From NCBI GenBank assembly GCA_946482515.1, contig CAMLRS010000003.1, forward strand, positions 186,001-250,000: a stretch of DNA of 64,000 bases. The letters are read 5' to 3'. This DNA comes from an uncultured Flavobacteriales bacterium (GTDB taxonomy: Bacteria; Bacteroidota; Bacteroidia; Flavobacteriales; Crocinitomicaceae). Shown here in pieces: positions 34,324-42,992 of the stretch (positions are counted from its first letter, which is position 1; every line of letters begins with the position of its first letter). A model generated the notes under the pieces. The model had not been told where the DNA came from and did not search any database. It saw nothing but the letters and a program-made list of their open reading frames with translations. The position numbers and the translations under genes are program-made.

Positions 34324-34436
34324 CTCAGTCTAATGTTCCGCCGCGGCGGATCTAAAATCTAATGTCTATTCGTCTAAAATCTAATGTCTATTCGTCTAAA
34401 ATCTAATGTCTAAAAATCTACTATCTAATAGCTATT
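34324..34436. repeat. CTAAAATCTAATGT array with embedded palindrome
   Basis: Two exact 22-base units stand at 34366-34387 and 34388-34409, with partial units on both sides (34324-34365, 34410-34436). In the first partial unit the 7 bases CTATTCG are replaced by a 14-base palindrome (34337-34350). The array lies between divergent marC and the adenosyltransferase gene. Confidence 0.8.
34337..34350. repeat. Palindromic mini-element TCCGCCGCGGCGGA, copy 1
   Basis: A perfect 14-bp palindrome of pure GC core, out of keeping with its AT-rich array. The identical 14 bases occur inside the broken tRNA-Arg copy at 61057-61070. Confidence 0.8.
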
Positions 34437-34444
34437 TTTACCTC

Positions 34445-34996
34445 ATGAAGATTTATACGAAAAAAGGGGATAAGGGCACTACCGGACTGATCGGTGGAAC
34501 AAGACTGCCTAAACATCATTTGCGCATAGAATCCTATGGAACCGTCGACGAGCTGAACAGCTACATTGGTTTGCTGCGCGACCTGGTATCCGATAAAGAA
34601 ATGACGGACGTACTGATCGAAGTGCAGGACCGCTTGTTTACGATCGGTTCGCTGCTGGCTGCCGATCCGGTGAAATCCAAAATGGAATTGCCGCAGCTGA
34701 TGGAAAGCGATATTACGTTCCTCGAAGAACAGATCGATAAAATGGATGAGCAGCTGCCGCCTATGCGCTTCTTCGTACTTCCCGGCGGACACCCGACCGT
34801 ATCGCATAGTCACATCGCCCGTTGTATTTGTCGCCGGGCCGAGCGATTGGTGTCGCAACTGGCTGAAAATGACCCCGTAAATCCGTTGGTTTTGGCTTAT
34901 ATGAACCGTTTGAGCGACTACCTTTTCACAATTTCGCGCAAACTGGCCGTTGACCTTGGAGCGGAAGAGGTTCCGTGGAAGCCTCGCGTCTCTTGA
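34445..34996 (+). CDS. PduO-type cob(I)alamin adenosyltransferase
   Basis: A 183-residue enzyme that makes adenosylcobalamin from cob(I)alamin and ATP. The N-terminal ATP site MKIYTKKGDKGTTGLIGG, the SYGTVDELNSYIG segment and the C-terminal RAERLVSQL and YMNRLSDYLFTISRKL blocks are all typical. The ATG at 34445 is preferred over an in-frame codon at 34406 inside the repeat array. No cobalamin synthesis genes are near, so it probably serves salvage for mutase or ribonucleotide reductase. Confidence 0.95.
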   Translation: MKIYTKKGDKGTTGLIGGTRLPKHHLRIESYGTVDELNSYIGLLRDLVSDKEMTDVLIEVQDRLFTIGSLLAADPVKSKMELPQLMESDITFLEEQIDKMDEQLPPMRFFVLPGGHPTVSHSHIARCICRRAERLVSQLAENDPVNPLVLAYMNRLSDYLFTISRKLAVDLGAEEVPWKPRVS

Positions 34997-35051
34997 AAAT
35001 CAGCTTATTGTAAGTTGAGATTATGATTTTTTTAATCGAAATTTCAGGGAC

Positions 35052-35081
35052 TTGTTTTTTTGGGAAATAAAGTTATTTTTG
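35052..35081 (+). promoter_or_regulatory. Bacteroidota-type promoter of the DUF2795 gene
   Basis: TTG (35052-35054), 19 bases, TATTTTTG (35074-35081): both boxes match. The ATG is 28 bases downstream. Confidence 0.82.
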
Positions 35082-35109
35082 CGCAAACAACACAAACGCA
35101 TTTTAAGAG

Positions 35110-35331
35110 ATGTACTGGACATTAGAATTAGCTTCGTATTTGGAGGATGCTCCATGGCCTGCAACAAAAGATGAATTGATCGACTTCGCTATCCGAAACG
35201 GTGCGCCGCTGGAAGTAGTTGAAAACCTGCAGGATCTGGAAGATGAGGGTGATGTTTATGAGAGCATCGAGGAAATCTGGCCGGATTATCCATCAAAGGA
35301 CGACTTTTTGTTTAACGAAGACGAATATTAA
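35110..35331 (+). CDS. DUF2795 domain protein
   Basis: A 73-residue acidic protein, MYWTLELASYLEDAPWPATK being the conserved family start, with a helix around DELIDFAIRNGAPLEVVENL and an acidic tail DEDEY. It is small, cytoplasmic and very common in Bacteroidota; the function is not known. It has its own promoter and a perfect terminator, so it is a single-gene unit, likely strongly expressed. Confidence 0.9.
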   Translation: MYWTLELASYLEDAPWPATKDELIDFAIRNGAPLEVVENLQDLEDEGDVYESIEEIWPDYPSKDDFLFNEDEY

Positions 35332-35353
35332 GCTTCGCCTTTTAGTGATATTG

Positions 35354-35385
35354 AAACGGCCCGCTGAAAAGCGGGCCGTTTTTAG
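35354..35385 (+). terminator. Intrinsic terminator with GAAA loop
   Basis: A 12-bp perfect GC-rich stem (35354-35365 with 35370-35381) around GAAA, followed by T residues, 22 bases after the DUF2795 stop. Confidence 0.95.
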
Positions 35386-35414
35386 TTGGTCAGTCTGAGT
35401 TGTTATATAGGACC

Positions 35415-35945
35415 TTATTGCTTTACCAGCTGTAATTCGATTCCCACGCGCACTTCATCGCTTACCAGTACGCCACCGGTTTCCAGTGCTGCGTTCCAGG
35501 TTAACCCAAAGTCTTTGCGGTTGAACTTCCCGTTGATGCTGAAGCCTGCTTTTTCATTTCCCCACGGATCTTTACCAATACCACCGAATTCTGCATCCAG
35601 CGTTACTTTTTTGGTGATGTCACGGATTGTCAGGTCGCCGGTGAGCTTGTATTCATCGTCGCTGCGACGTTCCATCGAATCGGCCGTAAAAGTCATTTCC
35701 GGAAATTGAGCTGAGTCGAAGAAATCCGGGCTTTTCAAGTGATTGTCGCGATCAGCGTTCGATGTATTGATTGAATCAATAGCCGCTTTGAAATCCACTT
35801 TTGCGGTAGTAAAATCATCGCCTTCGGTTTCAATCGCTCCGGAGAATTGCTCGAATTTACCGGATACGTTAGTGAACATCATGTGTTTTACTTTAAAACC
35901 GACTTCTGAATGTGTTGGGTCAATTCCCCATGTTGTAGTTGCCAT
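35415..35945 (-). CDS. YceI family lipid-binding protein
   Basis: A 176-residue lipocalin-like barrel. YceI proteins bind isoprenoid chains in a beta-barrel; MATTTWGIDPTHSEVGFKVKH is the standard opening, followed by VDFKAAIDSINTSNADRDNHL, FPEMTFTADS and TGDLTIRDITKKVTLDAEF. No signal peptide is seen from the ATG at 35945; the longer reading frame (to 35987) does not provide one either, so this is a cytoplasmic member. A -7 box lies 40 bases upstream. Confidence 0.92.
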   Translation of the reverse strand: MATTTWGIDPTHSEVGFKVKHMMFTNVSGKFEQFSGAIETEGDDFTTAKVDFKAAIDSINTSNADRDNHLKSPDFFDSAQFPEMTFTADSMERRSDDEYKLTGDLTIRDITKKVTLDAEFGGIGKDPWGNEKAGFSINGKFNRKDFGLTWNAALETGGVLVSDEVRVGIELQLVKQ

Positions 35946-36286
35946 TTTGTTGCGTTTTAATTGTGATCGATTTGTTTTACCCGACAAAGATACAGGTTTT
36001 TATTTACCATGGTAACTAATTAAGAAAAATTTTATTTCAAAACTGAAAAACCAAGTAAAAAATAGGATAGCAGAACGGCTTTACGTGAAGGATTTCAAAA
36101 GAGGCCATATCTTTTGTGTAGTTCCGACTTAGGTCGGAACGCTTTCAATTTCGCCAGCACGCCACAATTACCTTTTGTGCCGTTGTCAAAGATCCGCCGA
36201 AGGAGGATGGTGAAAAGAAAAATCTACAGTAATGGAAGCGCTCTAGCGAAAAATGCCAGAACATCAGTAACTAGAAAGGAGTATAG
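35946..36286. other. Gene-free spacer with two palindromes
   Basis: No coding potential is visible. A hairpin GTTCCGAC-TTAG-GTCGGAAC stands at 36121-36140, and a related imperfect one, TCCGCC-GAA-GGAGGA, at 36193-36207. Both follow the TCCGnC...GnCGGA pattern of the mini-palindrome at 34337 and 61057. The rest is unremarkable AT-rich sequence downstream of ychF. Confidence 0.6.
35985..35992 (-). promoter_or_regulatory. -7 element TATCTTTG of the yceI-like gene
   Basis: Perfect TAnnTTTG on the minus strand (35992-35985), 40 bases ahead of the ATG; the -33 box is not clear. Confidence 0.5.
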
Positions 36287-37384
36287 TTAAACGTTGAAAC
36301 GGAAGTGCATGATATCGCCGTCTTCCACCACGTACTCGCGGCCTTCGACTTTGAATTTACCGGCTTCCTTTACGGCAGCTTCCGAACCCAATGTCGTGAA
36401 ATCATTGTACTTCATCACTTCGGCGCGGATAAATCCTTTTTCGAAATCCGTGTGGATCACACCGGCAGCCTGTGGAGCCGTAGCACCAATAGGAACGGTC
36501 CAGGCGCGCACTTCTTTCACACCTGCGGTGAAATACGTTTGCAGGTTCAGCAAGCCATAAGCCGAACGGATCAGACGGTTTACACCCGGTTCTTCAAGGC
36601 TCAGCTCGTCGAGGAACATTTTGCGCTCCTCATACGTTTCAAGCTCCATGATATCGGCTTCGATCTTCGCACCGATCACCAGTACTTCGGCCAGCTCGTC
36701 TTTTACAGCATTGCGAATGGCTTCAACGTGCTCGTTGCCTGTGAGTACTTCGGATTCCCCGACGTTGCATACATATAATACAGGCTTGGACGTGATGAGG
36801 TGGAATTTTTTGACCATTTCGGCCTCTTTGTCGTCGAAGTCCATGGAACGAACAGATTTTCCTTGTTCCAGCAGCGCTTTAATACGAATCGCGAGGTCGT
36901 TTTCCTTTACAACGTCTTTGTCGCCGGATTTCACCTGGCGCGCCAACGACTGGATTTTCTTTTCGATCGACTCAAGGTCTTTGAGCTGCAATTCGATATC
37001 GATGACTTCTTTATCGCGCACCGGGTTAACATTGCCGTCTACGTGAACGATATTGCCGTCTTCGAAGCAGCGAACCACGTGCAGAATTGCATCCGTTTCG
37101 CGGATATTGGCAAGGAACTGGTTGCCCAATCCTTCACCTTTCGAAGCGCCTTTTACAAGCCCGGCAATGTCGACGATCTCAATAGTCGTAGGCACCACGC
37201 GTTCCGGTTTCACCATGCTTTCGAGCTTTTCCAGTCGCGGATCGGGAACAGAAATCGTTCCTACGTTTGGTTCGATCGTACAGAAAGGAAAATTCGCCGA
37301 TTGCGCCTTCGCATTGGATAAACAGTTGAACAACGTTGATTTACCCACATTCGGAAGTCCGACAATACCGCATTTAAGAGCCAT
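36287..37384 (-). CDS. ychF: Redox-regulated ATPase YchF
   Basis: YchF (Ola1-like) is an Obg-family ATPase that associates with ribosomes and is tied to oxidative stress. All 365 residues fit: P-loop GLPNVGKST at 9-17, [20 protein letters not shown] as switch II, a coiled-coil insert and the C-terminal TGS domain ([27 protein letters not shown] in parts). The start is the ATG at 37384. The upstream spacer is packed with repeats and the gene stands alone. Confidence 0.98.
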   Translation of the reverse strand: MALKCGIVGLPNVGKSTLFNCLSNAKAQSANFPFCTIEPNVGTISVPDPRLEKLESMVKPERVVPTTIEIVDIAGLVKGASKGEGLGNQFLANIRETDAILHVVRCFEDGNIVHVDGNVNPVRDKEVIDIELQLKDLESIEKKIQSLARQVKSGDKDVVKENDLAIRIKALLEQGKSVRSMDFDDKEAEMVKKFHLITSKPVLYVCNVGESEVLTGNEHVEAIRNAVKDELAEVLVIGAKIEADIMELETYEERKMFLDELSLEEPGVNRLIRSAYGLLNLQTYFTAGVKEVRAWTVPIGATAPQAAGVIHTDFEKGFIRAEVMKYNDFTTLGSEAAVKEAGKFKVEGREYVVEDGDIMHFRFNV

Positions 37385-37414
37385 GATGAAAAAATTTGGT
37401 GCAAATATACTACT

Positions 37415-37676
37415 TAGTTACGAGTTGGAAGTTGTGAGTTACATAGTTGGTGTTCAATGGTACGTTCGAAAGGGGAACTAACTAACTTCGAACTTCCGAG
37501 AGACAATCCGTGATCTGTTAACGAGGAATTACTGGTTGCGAGTTGCCAGTTTGAAGTTGGTGTTTCAATAATACGTTCGATAAGGAAATTGAATAACTTC
37601 GAACTACCAACTCGCAGCTAAGTTATTGGTTGGTAGTTATTCAGTTGTCCACTAACTTCTAACTTCCAACTTCCAA
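37415..37676. repeat. GAGTTGGAAGTTG array with degenerate duplicated module
   Basis: In the 381-base gap between ychF and rpmE2 a core of about 53 bases occurs twice (37445-37497 and 37555-37608), sharing TACGTTCGA and TAACTTCGAACT. Copy two is bounded by GCGAGTTG and CAACTCGC (about 37538-37616), so it can form a long hairpin. Further AACTTCCAACTTCCAACC words (37660-37678) complement the GTTGGAAGTTG at 37424. Confidence 0.7.
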
Positions 37677-37697
37677 CCAGATAACTTTCAAGAAATG

Positions 37698-37727
37698 TTT
37701 GCAGTTTCGAAAAAAGATTTATCTTTG
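37698..37727 (+). promoter_or_regulatory. Bacteroidota-type promoter of rpmE2
   Basis: TTTG (37698-37701), 18 bases, TATCTTTG (37720-37727). The ATG is 38 bases downstream. Confidence 0.85.
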
Positions 37728-37765
37728 CAATCCGATTTTCAAAGAACAATTAGTAAAAACGCAAT

Positions 37766-38020
37766 ATGAAAGCAGGTATTCACCCGGAAGATTACAGACT
37801 GGTAGTGTTTAAGGACATGACCAACGATTACGCATTCCTTTGCCACTCTTCCGCCACATCCAATGAAACGATGAAGTGGGAAGATGGTAACGAGTATCCG
37901 TTGGTAAAACTGGATATTTCTCACAAGTCTCACCCGTTCTTCACCGGAATCGTTCAGTTTGTGGATACCGCTGGTCGTATCGACAAATTCAACAGCCGTT
38001 ACGCGAAATACAAGAAGTAA
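37766..38020 (+). CDS. rpmE2: 50S ribosomal protein L31 type B
   Basis: An 84-residue ribosomal protein. [18 protein letters not shown], the HPFFTG motif and the basic C-terminus define L31. It lacks the CxxC zinc pair of type A and keeps only C26, so it is the zinc-free type B. In some bacteria type B replaces type A under zinc limitation; in many Bacteroidota it is the only copy. It has its own promoter and terminator. Confidence 0.97.
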   Translation: MKAGIHPEDYRLVVFKDMTNDYAFLCHSSATSNETMKWEDGNEYPLVKLDISHKSHPFFTGIVQFVDTAGRIDKFNSRYAKYKK

Positions 38021-38040
38021 GTATTTCCAACAAGATACGT

Positions 38041-38072
38041 ATCCCGATCGCCAACCGCGGTCGGGATTTTTT
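38041..38072 (+). terminator. Intrinsic terminator after rpmE2
   Basis: An 11-bp stem (38041-38051 with 38057-38067, one G-T pair), loop CAACC, then a run of T. Confidence 0.93.
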
Positions 38073-38140
38073 GTGTCCGTTTGTTAACAAAAATTTCGTT
38101 TTTTGACCATTTCCGGTCTGTCGTGCCTGAAATACTAAGT

Positions 38141-38148
38141 TATCTTTG
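38141..38148 (+). promoter_or_regulatory. -7 element TATCTTTG of the WG-repeat gene
   Basis: Perfect -7 box ending 5 bases before the ATG at 38154, so the message would be nearly leaderless. A TTG at the right distance is lacking. Confidence 0.45.
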
Positions 38149-38153
38149 CGCGT

Positions 38154-40280
38154 ATGTCTATTCGCGTTCAACATATTATACTGGTGTTGTTGCTCACAGC
38201 CGGGGCGCAATCCACCTTTGCAGCTTCTATCGACAAAGCATTCAAGGCCTTACAGGAATACAATTACTTCGAAGCAAAAACGCTGTTCACCAAATCGCTG
38301 AAAAAACAGCCTTCCGCAGCGAATTACGGCCTGGCGGTGATCTATTCCCGCACAGACAACCCGTTTCACAACCTCGATTCGGCGTTCGCGTCCATCAAAC
38401 GAAGCGAAGCAGCCTACGACAAAACGAAGGACAAGACCAAAGAAAAGCTGAAAAAATACCAGTTCGATTACCTCGCCATTGCCGCTTTGCGCAACGATAT
38501 TTCGGAACGTTTCTTCGATATCGCAACGGCCAAACCGACCGAAGAAGGTATGAATCGTTTCCAGGAAGAACATCCGTGGTCACAGCGCCGTTTTCAGGCC
38601 ATCCGCATGCGCGATTCCATTGCTCTGATCAAAGCCGAAGCAGCCGGGACATCGGAAGCCTATGGCCGTTTCATGAAAACGTACCCGGAATCCGAATTTT
38701 CCGGGAAAGCCAAAGCCACGTTCGATCGCCTGCAATACCGCGAGCAAACGACTTCCGGAACGATCACCGCATTCCTGACATTCGAAAAGACATTCCCGCA
38801 GAATTCCTACGTTGGCGACGCGCAGGACCAGGTGTATCGCATGGTTACTGCTCCCAATACGATCGACGCGCTTTCGGGGTTTATCCGCACGTATCCGTCG
38901 AACAGAAACGTCAACGACGCGTGGCGACGCCTGTACCAGCTGTTCATCTACGATTATTCCAAGGAACGGGTAGAGGAATTCCAGCGCCAGTACCCGAATT
39001 ATCCGTTCAAGGATGAGCTTACAAAAGACCAGCAACTGGCCAATGAAATCATTTTGCCGTATAAAGACGGCGCGAAATTCGGTTGGATGTCACTCGACGG
39101 CAAACCCGTGATCCCGGCGCAATACGAAGCCGTTGGTCTCTTCCGTGAAGGACTCGCCTGGGCCGAAAAGAACGGGAAATACGGCTATGTCGACAAAACG
39201 AACGAAGTTGTGATCGACTTCCAGTATTCCGATGCGATGGATTTCGAAAAAGGCCGTGCGATCATTTCCCAGCAGGATAAATTCGGGATCATCGACCGTT
39301 CGGGAACACTCATTTTCCCGGTTGCTTACAACGATATCGGCCAGTTTTCGGAACAATTGATCTACGCCCAGAAGGATTCGCTTTACGGCTACTTCGACAG
39401 CTATGGCTACCAGCGCATCCAGCCGCAATTCACCGAAGCGTTTTCGTTTTCAGGCGGAAAGGCGCTCGTGAAACAAGGTGATCTGGAAGCATTTATCGAT
39501 CAGTATGGCTCGTTTGTGGTGCCGCCGGTCTACGAAGAAATCGATTTTTTCACCGATTCGCTGCTCGTCTTCTTGGAAGGCGAATTGTACGGCCTCATGG
39601 ACCGAAAAGGAACAACGATCGTTCCGGCAACTTACGAGCAGATCCTGCCGCTCACCAACGACAGGGCTTTGTTTGTAAAAGACGGAAGAGTAGGCTATAT
39701 GTCGTCGAAGGGCAAGGAAATCATTCCGCCGGCCTATAATGAATATCCGGGTATCCAGGAGCAGGGCATTTTTACCGGCTCGCATGTCAAGGTGTTTAAA
39801 GTGGACAAGAAAGGCGACAAATACGGCCTGATCGACCGCAACGGAAAAGTGATCATTCCACTTCAGTACACCAATCTCGGCAAGCCCGGAACGATGATCG
39901 CTTTCGAGAAAGCGGGCAAATGGGGCTACATCGGACTAAACAACACCGTATTGCTGCCGGCTACATACGAATATGCCGAAACCTTTGAAAATGGACTCGG
40001 GATCGTACAAATGCTCATGCTGCGCGGCGCCATCAATGCGAAAGGCCAGGTGGTTATTCCGCTTGATCACACCGAAGTGAAGCGTCTGGACGCAAAGCAT
40101 TACCTCGTTTCAAGAGGCGCGAAATACGGTATTTATTCCGATAAAGGCGTGTTGCTGGTTCCGCTCGAATACGGCCAGATCCGCAAGATCCATGAGGATT
40201 TCTACCTGTTGACCAAAGGCAGTGATGTGCATTACCTGTACCTGCCGGAAGATCGTGTAATTAAACCCGTAATCGACTAA
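38154..40280 (+). CDS. WG-repeat protein with TPR-like N-terminus
   Basis: A 708-residue exported protein. Residues 1-24 form a signal peptide. About 25-300 are helical repeats of TPR style (KAFKALQEYNYFEAKTLF; runs such as EAYGRFMKTYPESEFSGKA and its relatives). About 300-700 hold roughly nine WG beta-repeats, e.g. KFGWMSLDGKPVIPAQYEAV, KYGYVDKTNEVVIDFQYSDA, KYGLIDRNGKVIIPLQYTN. WG repeats build propeller-like binding surfaces. The role is unknown, probably periplasmic or surface protein binding. It is followed after 2 bases by an AAC(3)-fold gene, so both share a transcript. Confidence 0.88.
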   Translation: MSIRVQHIILVLLLTAGAQSTFAASIDKAFKALQEYNYFEAKTLFTKSLKKQPSAANYGLAVIYSRTDNPFHNLDSAFASIKRSEAAYDKTKDKTKEKLKKYQFDYLAIAALRNDISERFFDIATAKPTEEGMNRFQEEHPWSQRRFQAIRMRDSIALIKAEAAGTSEAYGRFMKTYPESEFSGKAKATFDRLQYREQTTSGTITAFLTFEKTFPQNSYVGDAQDQVYRMVTAPNTIDALSGFIRTYPSNRNVNDAWRRLYQLFIYDYSKERVEEFQRQYPNYPFKDELTKDQQLANEIILPYKDGAKFGWMSLDGKPVIPAQYEAVGLFREGLAWAEKNGKYGYVDKTNEVVIDFQYSDAMDFEKGRAIISQQDKFGIIDRSGTLIFPVAYNDIGQFSEQLIYAQKDSLYGYFDSYGYQRIQPQFTEAFSFSGGKALVKQGDLEAFIDQYGSFVVPPVYEEIDFFTDSLLVFLEGELYGLMDRKGTTIVPATYEQILPLTNDRALFVKDGRVGYMSSKGKEIIPPAYNEYPGIQEQGIFTGSHVKVFKVDKKGDKYGLIDRNGKVIIPLQYTNLGKPGTMIAFEKAGKWGYIGLNNTVLLPATYEYAETFENGLGIVQMLMLRGAINAKGQVVIPLDHTEVKRLDAKHYLVSRGAKYGIYSDKGVLLVPLEYGQIRKIHEDFYLLTKGSDVHYLYLPEDRVIKPVID

Positions 40281-40282
40281 CA

Positions 40283-41185
40283 ATGGCACTCAGGGATGTC
40301 ATACGATCCATTATTCCGCAGGCAGTTCTGCGATGGTACCGCAACCGGCAGAAGGAAAAAGTGCGCGTTCAGCTGGAAAAGCAGCGGCGCTCGGGAACCG
40401 GTTTTTCGCAGGAAGAGCTGGAAAAACAACTCGATAAAATGGGCATCCGTCCGGGAGATGTACTGCTGGTGCATTCCAGTCTTTCCAAAATGGGCTACAT
40501 CGAAGGCGGGCCTGAAACGGTGGTCCATGCATTGATCGATAAAGTGGGCGAAACGGGGCATGTGCTCATGCCAACTTCTCCGAATGCGGGCTTGCAGCTC
40601 GAGTATGTCCAGAAATTGGGCTGTTTCGATATTCGTTTTTCGCCGTCCAAATTGGGAGCGATTTCCGAAACGTTCCGGCAATTGCCCAAAGTCAGACGAT
40701 CGGGGTCGGTTACAGAGCCGGTTTCCTGCTTCGGCCCGGATGCGGAATGGTTTACGAAGGACCACATTGATCAGCAAACGCCCTACAATGAACACAGCCC
40801 GTTCTATAAAGTTGCTGCGCGCAAGGGAAAAATCCTTTACGTAGGCTGTACATTCGACAACGCCGGAACCAGCCTGCATTTGCTCGAAGATGCCATCGCA
40901 GAGTTCAAATTCCCGGTTTACTACCCGGAATTGTTCGAAGTCAAAGTGCGCCACGAAGACAGCAATCTTTCGACCCATCAGATTAAAGTTCACAACCCGG
41001 AAATGTCCATCAAACGCCGCTGCGATGAGCTCATTCCGCTGTTCGAAAAACACGGCGTACTGAAGCATACGGTATTCGGCAATGCACCGACGCTGCTCGT
41101 AGACGCGGCCGGGATGCTCAAAGTCATGATCGACGAATACGTGAAAAACGGGGTAACAATGTATACACCACAAGGCTCTAAATAA
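40283..41185 (+). CDS. AAC(3)-fold acetyltransferase homologue
   Basis: A 300-residue member of the aminoglycoside 3-N-acetyltransferase (antibiotic NAT) superfamily. The acetyl-CoA site block GDVLLVHSSLSKMGYIEGGP and the later PYNEHSPFYKV and CTFDNAGTSLHLLE stretches are clear. Many members acetylate sugars or other amines in polysaccharide pathways and confer no resistance. The start MALRDVIRSIIPQ is a basic helix. It sits 2 bases behind the WG-repeat gene with no mobile signs, so I read it as a housekeeping enzyme. Confidence 0.82.
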   Translation: MALRDVIRSIIPQAVLRWYRNRQKEKVRVQLEKQRRSGTGFSQEELEKQLDKMGIRPGDVLLVHSSLSKMGYIEGGPETVVHALIDKVGETGHVLMPTSPNAGLQLEYVQKLGCFDIRFSPSKLGAISETFRQLPKVRRSGSVTEPVSCFGPDAEWFTKDHIDQQTPYNEHSPFYKVAARKGKILYVGCTFDNAGTSLHLLEDAIAEFKFPVYYPELFEVKVRHEDSNLSTHQIKVHNPEMSIKRRCDELIPLFEKHGVLKHTVFGNAPTLLVDAAGMLKVMIDEYVKNGVTMYTPQGSK

Positions 41186-41243
41186 ATGCAGAATTCAAAA
41201 TGCACAATGCAGAATTATGAATTATACATTCTGAATTCTGCAT
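41186..41243. repeat. ATGCAGAATTC inverted word array
   Basis: ATGCAGAATTC (41186-41196) is answered by GAATTCTGCAT (41233-41243), with further ATGCACAATGCAGAATT words between. It can fold into one hairpin and starts directly behind the stop codon, so it may double as a transcript end. It shares its vocabulary with 7195-7233. Confidence 0.75.
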
Positions 41244-41250
41244 TGGAAAT

Positions 41251-41258
41251 TATCTTTG
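41251..41258 (+). promoter_or_regulatory. -7 element TATCTTTG of menB
   Basis: Perfect -7 box 15 bases ahead of the menB ATG at 41274, directly behind the inverted array; the -33 position falls within the repeat and shows no TTG. Confidence 0.5.
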
Positions 41259-41273
41259 TACAAAACAACACAA

Positions 41274-42095
41274 ATGGCACAACGCAACTGGACAAGTATT
41301 AAGCAATATACCGATCTCAAATTCGAGTTTTTCGAAGGAATCGCCAAAATCACCATCAATCGCCCGAAGGTTTACAATGCCTTTCGCCCGGAAACCAATA
41401 TGGAAATGCTCGACGCGCTGGAAATCTGCCGTGAGCGCCAGGATGTTGGCGTGATCGTGCTGACCGGCGAAGGTGACAAAGCGTTTTGTTCAGGCGGTGA
41501 CCAGAATGTAAAAGGTATCGGTGGTTACATCGGTGGCGACGGCGTTCCGCGCCTGAACGTACTCGATGTGCACAAATCCATTCGCGCCATGCCGAAGCCG
41601 GTTATTGCGATGGTGAACGGTTACGCGATCGGTGGCGGACATGTATTGCACGTGGTGTGCGACCTCACGATTGCTTCCGATAATGCGCGTTTCGGTCAGA
41701 CAGGTCCGAAAGTAGGCAGCTTCGACGCCGGTTTTGGTTCGTCGTTCCTGGCCAGCCACGTGGGACAGAAAAAAGCACGCGAGATCTGGTTTCTTTGCAA
41801 CCAGTATACAGCCGACGAAGCAGAGAAAATGGGCATGGTGAACAAAGTCGTTCCATTAGCCGATCTCGAAGATACGACCGTTGAATGGTGCAAAACCATC
41901 ATGAAACGCAGTCCGCTGGCTGTTCGTATGATCAAGCGTGGTTTGAACGCCGAGCTCGATGGTCAGCGCGGTTTGATGGAATTCGCCGGCGATGCGACAC
42001 TGATGTATTACCTCATGGAAGAAGCACAGGAAGGCAAGCAGGCATTCCTCGAGAAAAGAGAACCGAACTTCCAGAAATTCCCAAAATTCCCGTAA
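41274..42095 (+). CDS. menB: 1,4-dihydroxy-2-naphthoyl-CoA synthase
   Basis: MenB closes the second ring of menaquinone by Dieckmann-type cyclisation of succinylbenzoyl-CoA. The 273 residues show the crotonase fold with the MenB-specific stretch [13 protein letters not shown], the oxyanion loop [25 protein letters not shown] and a C-terminal KFPKFP ending, seen in true MenB. The ATG at 41274 is chosen; a TTG six codons upstream lies in the promoter. Other men genes are absent here, but a hotdog thioesterase two genes on could supply the next step. Confidence 0.96.
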   Translation: MAQRNWTSIKQYTDLKFEFFEGIAKITINRPKVYNAFRPETNMEMLDALEICRERQDVGVIVLTGEGDKAFCSGGDQNVKGIGGYIGGDGVPRLNVLDVHKSIRAMPKPVIAMVNGYAIGGGHVLHVVCDLTIASDNARFGQTGPKVGSFDAGFGSSFLASHVGQKKAREIWFLCNQYTADEAEKMGMVNKVVPLADLEDTTVEWCKTIMKRSPLAVRMIKRGLNAELDGQRGLMEFAGDATLMYYLMEEAQEGKQAFLEKREPNFQKFPKFP

Positions 42096-42098
42096 ATC

Positions 42099-42992
42099 AT
42101 GTTGCTCGCGCAAAAATTATCCGCTTTTGAACAGCGTTTCCAGGATATTTTTGGATTCAGTTTCGTAGAAGCGAAACAATTCCTTGTGCGCTCCGGTACG
42201 CACATCATTTTTGCGATCATTGTACTCGTTGTCGGGTGGTGGCTTGCAAAATGGGCAGGGCGCGCGGTATCGAAACTACTGACACGCAGCAAAACCGATC
42301 CGGGTCTGGTGACATTCCTTTCCAGTCTGACAACGATCGCGCTGAAGGCTCTTGTTATTGTGACTGCGATCACGCAGCTGGGTGTGCAGATGACATCGTT
42401 TGTGGCGATCCTCGGAGCAGCCGGATTGGCCATCGGTATGGCGTTTTCCGGAACGCTTTCCAACTTTGCAGGTGGTGTGATGATCCTGTTGTTCAAGCCC
42501 TTCAAGGTCGGTGATACCATTCTGACACAAACCCAGCAAGGGATAGTGAAGGAAATCCAGATTTTCTATACGTACCTGCATACCAGCGACAATAAAGTGA
42601 TCGTCCTGCCGAATGGTCCGATTGCCAACGGAAACATCGTCAATTTTACGAAAGCCAAGACACGTCGGGTAGACTGGATCGTGCCTATTTCTTATGGCGA
42701 CGATTACCTGAAAGCGCACCAGCTGCTGGTGAGGTGGCTGAAAGAAGATAAGCGTGTGCTCAAAGATCCGGAGCCGTTCGTGGCCCTGAGCGAATTGGGC
42801 GATTCGGTGAAGCTGACGGTGCGTGCCTGGGCCAAAACAGACAATTACTGGCCGGTTTTCTTCGATCTGAACAGACGTATTTACGAGGAATTTGAGAAAG
42901 AAGGCTTCCACCTGACTTCACCGGGCGAGCAGATCATCCAGATCGTCAATCCGGAAAATGCGCCTGCCGCGTCACCTGTTCAGACGTCCTGA
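42099..42992 (+). CDS. Small-conductance mechanosensitive channel (MscS family)
   Basis: A 297-residue inner-membrane channel that releases solutes on osmotic downshock. Three helices lie at about 30-55, 72-95 and 100-130; the pore helix has the Gly/Ala pattern ILGAAGLAIGMAFSGTLSNFAGG. The beta domain (VGDTILTQTQQGIVKEIQIFYT, LPNGPIANGNIVNF) and an alpha-beta C-terminus follow. It starts 3 bases after menB and its stop overlaps the next start (TGATG). Confidence 0.95.
   Translation: MLLAQKLSAFEQRFQDIFGFSFVEAKQFLVRSGTHIIFAIIVLVVGWWLAKWAGRAVSKLLTRSKTDPGLVTFLSSLTTIALKALVIVTAITQLGVQMTSFVAILGAAGLAIGMAFSGTLSNFAGGVMILLFKPFKVGDTILTQTQQGIVKEIQIFYTYLHTSDNKVIVLPNGPIANGNIVNFTKAKTRRVDWIVPISYGDDYLKAHQLLVRWLKEDKRVLKDPEPFVALSELGDSVKLTVRAWAKTDNYWPVFFDLNRRIYEEFEKEGFHLTSPGEQIIQIVNPENAPAASPVQTS

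Noticed and set aside
34366..34409. CRISPR-like 22-base repeats
   Set aside because: Only two exact units, adjoining, without spacers.
40283..41185. Acquired aminoglycoside resistance gene
   Set aside because: Base composition and tight coupling match the chromosome; distant AAC(3)-fold relatives commonly have other substrates.
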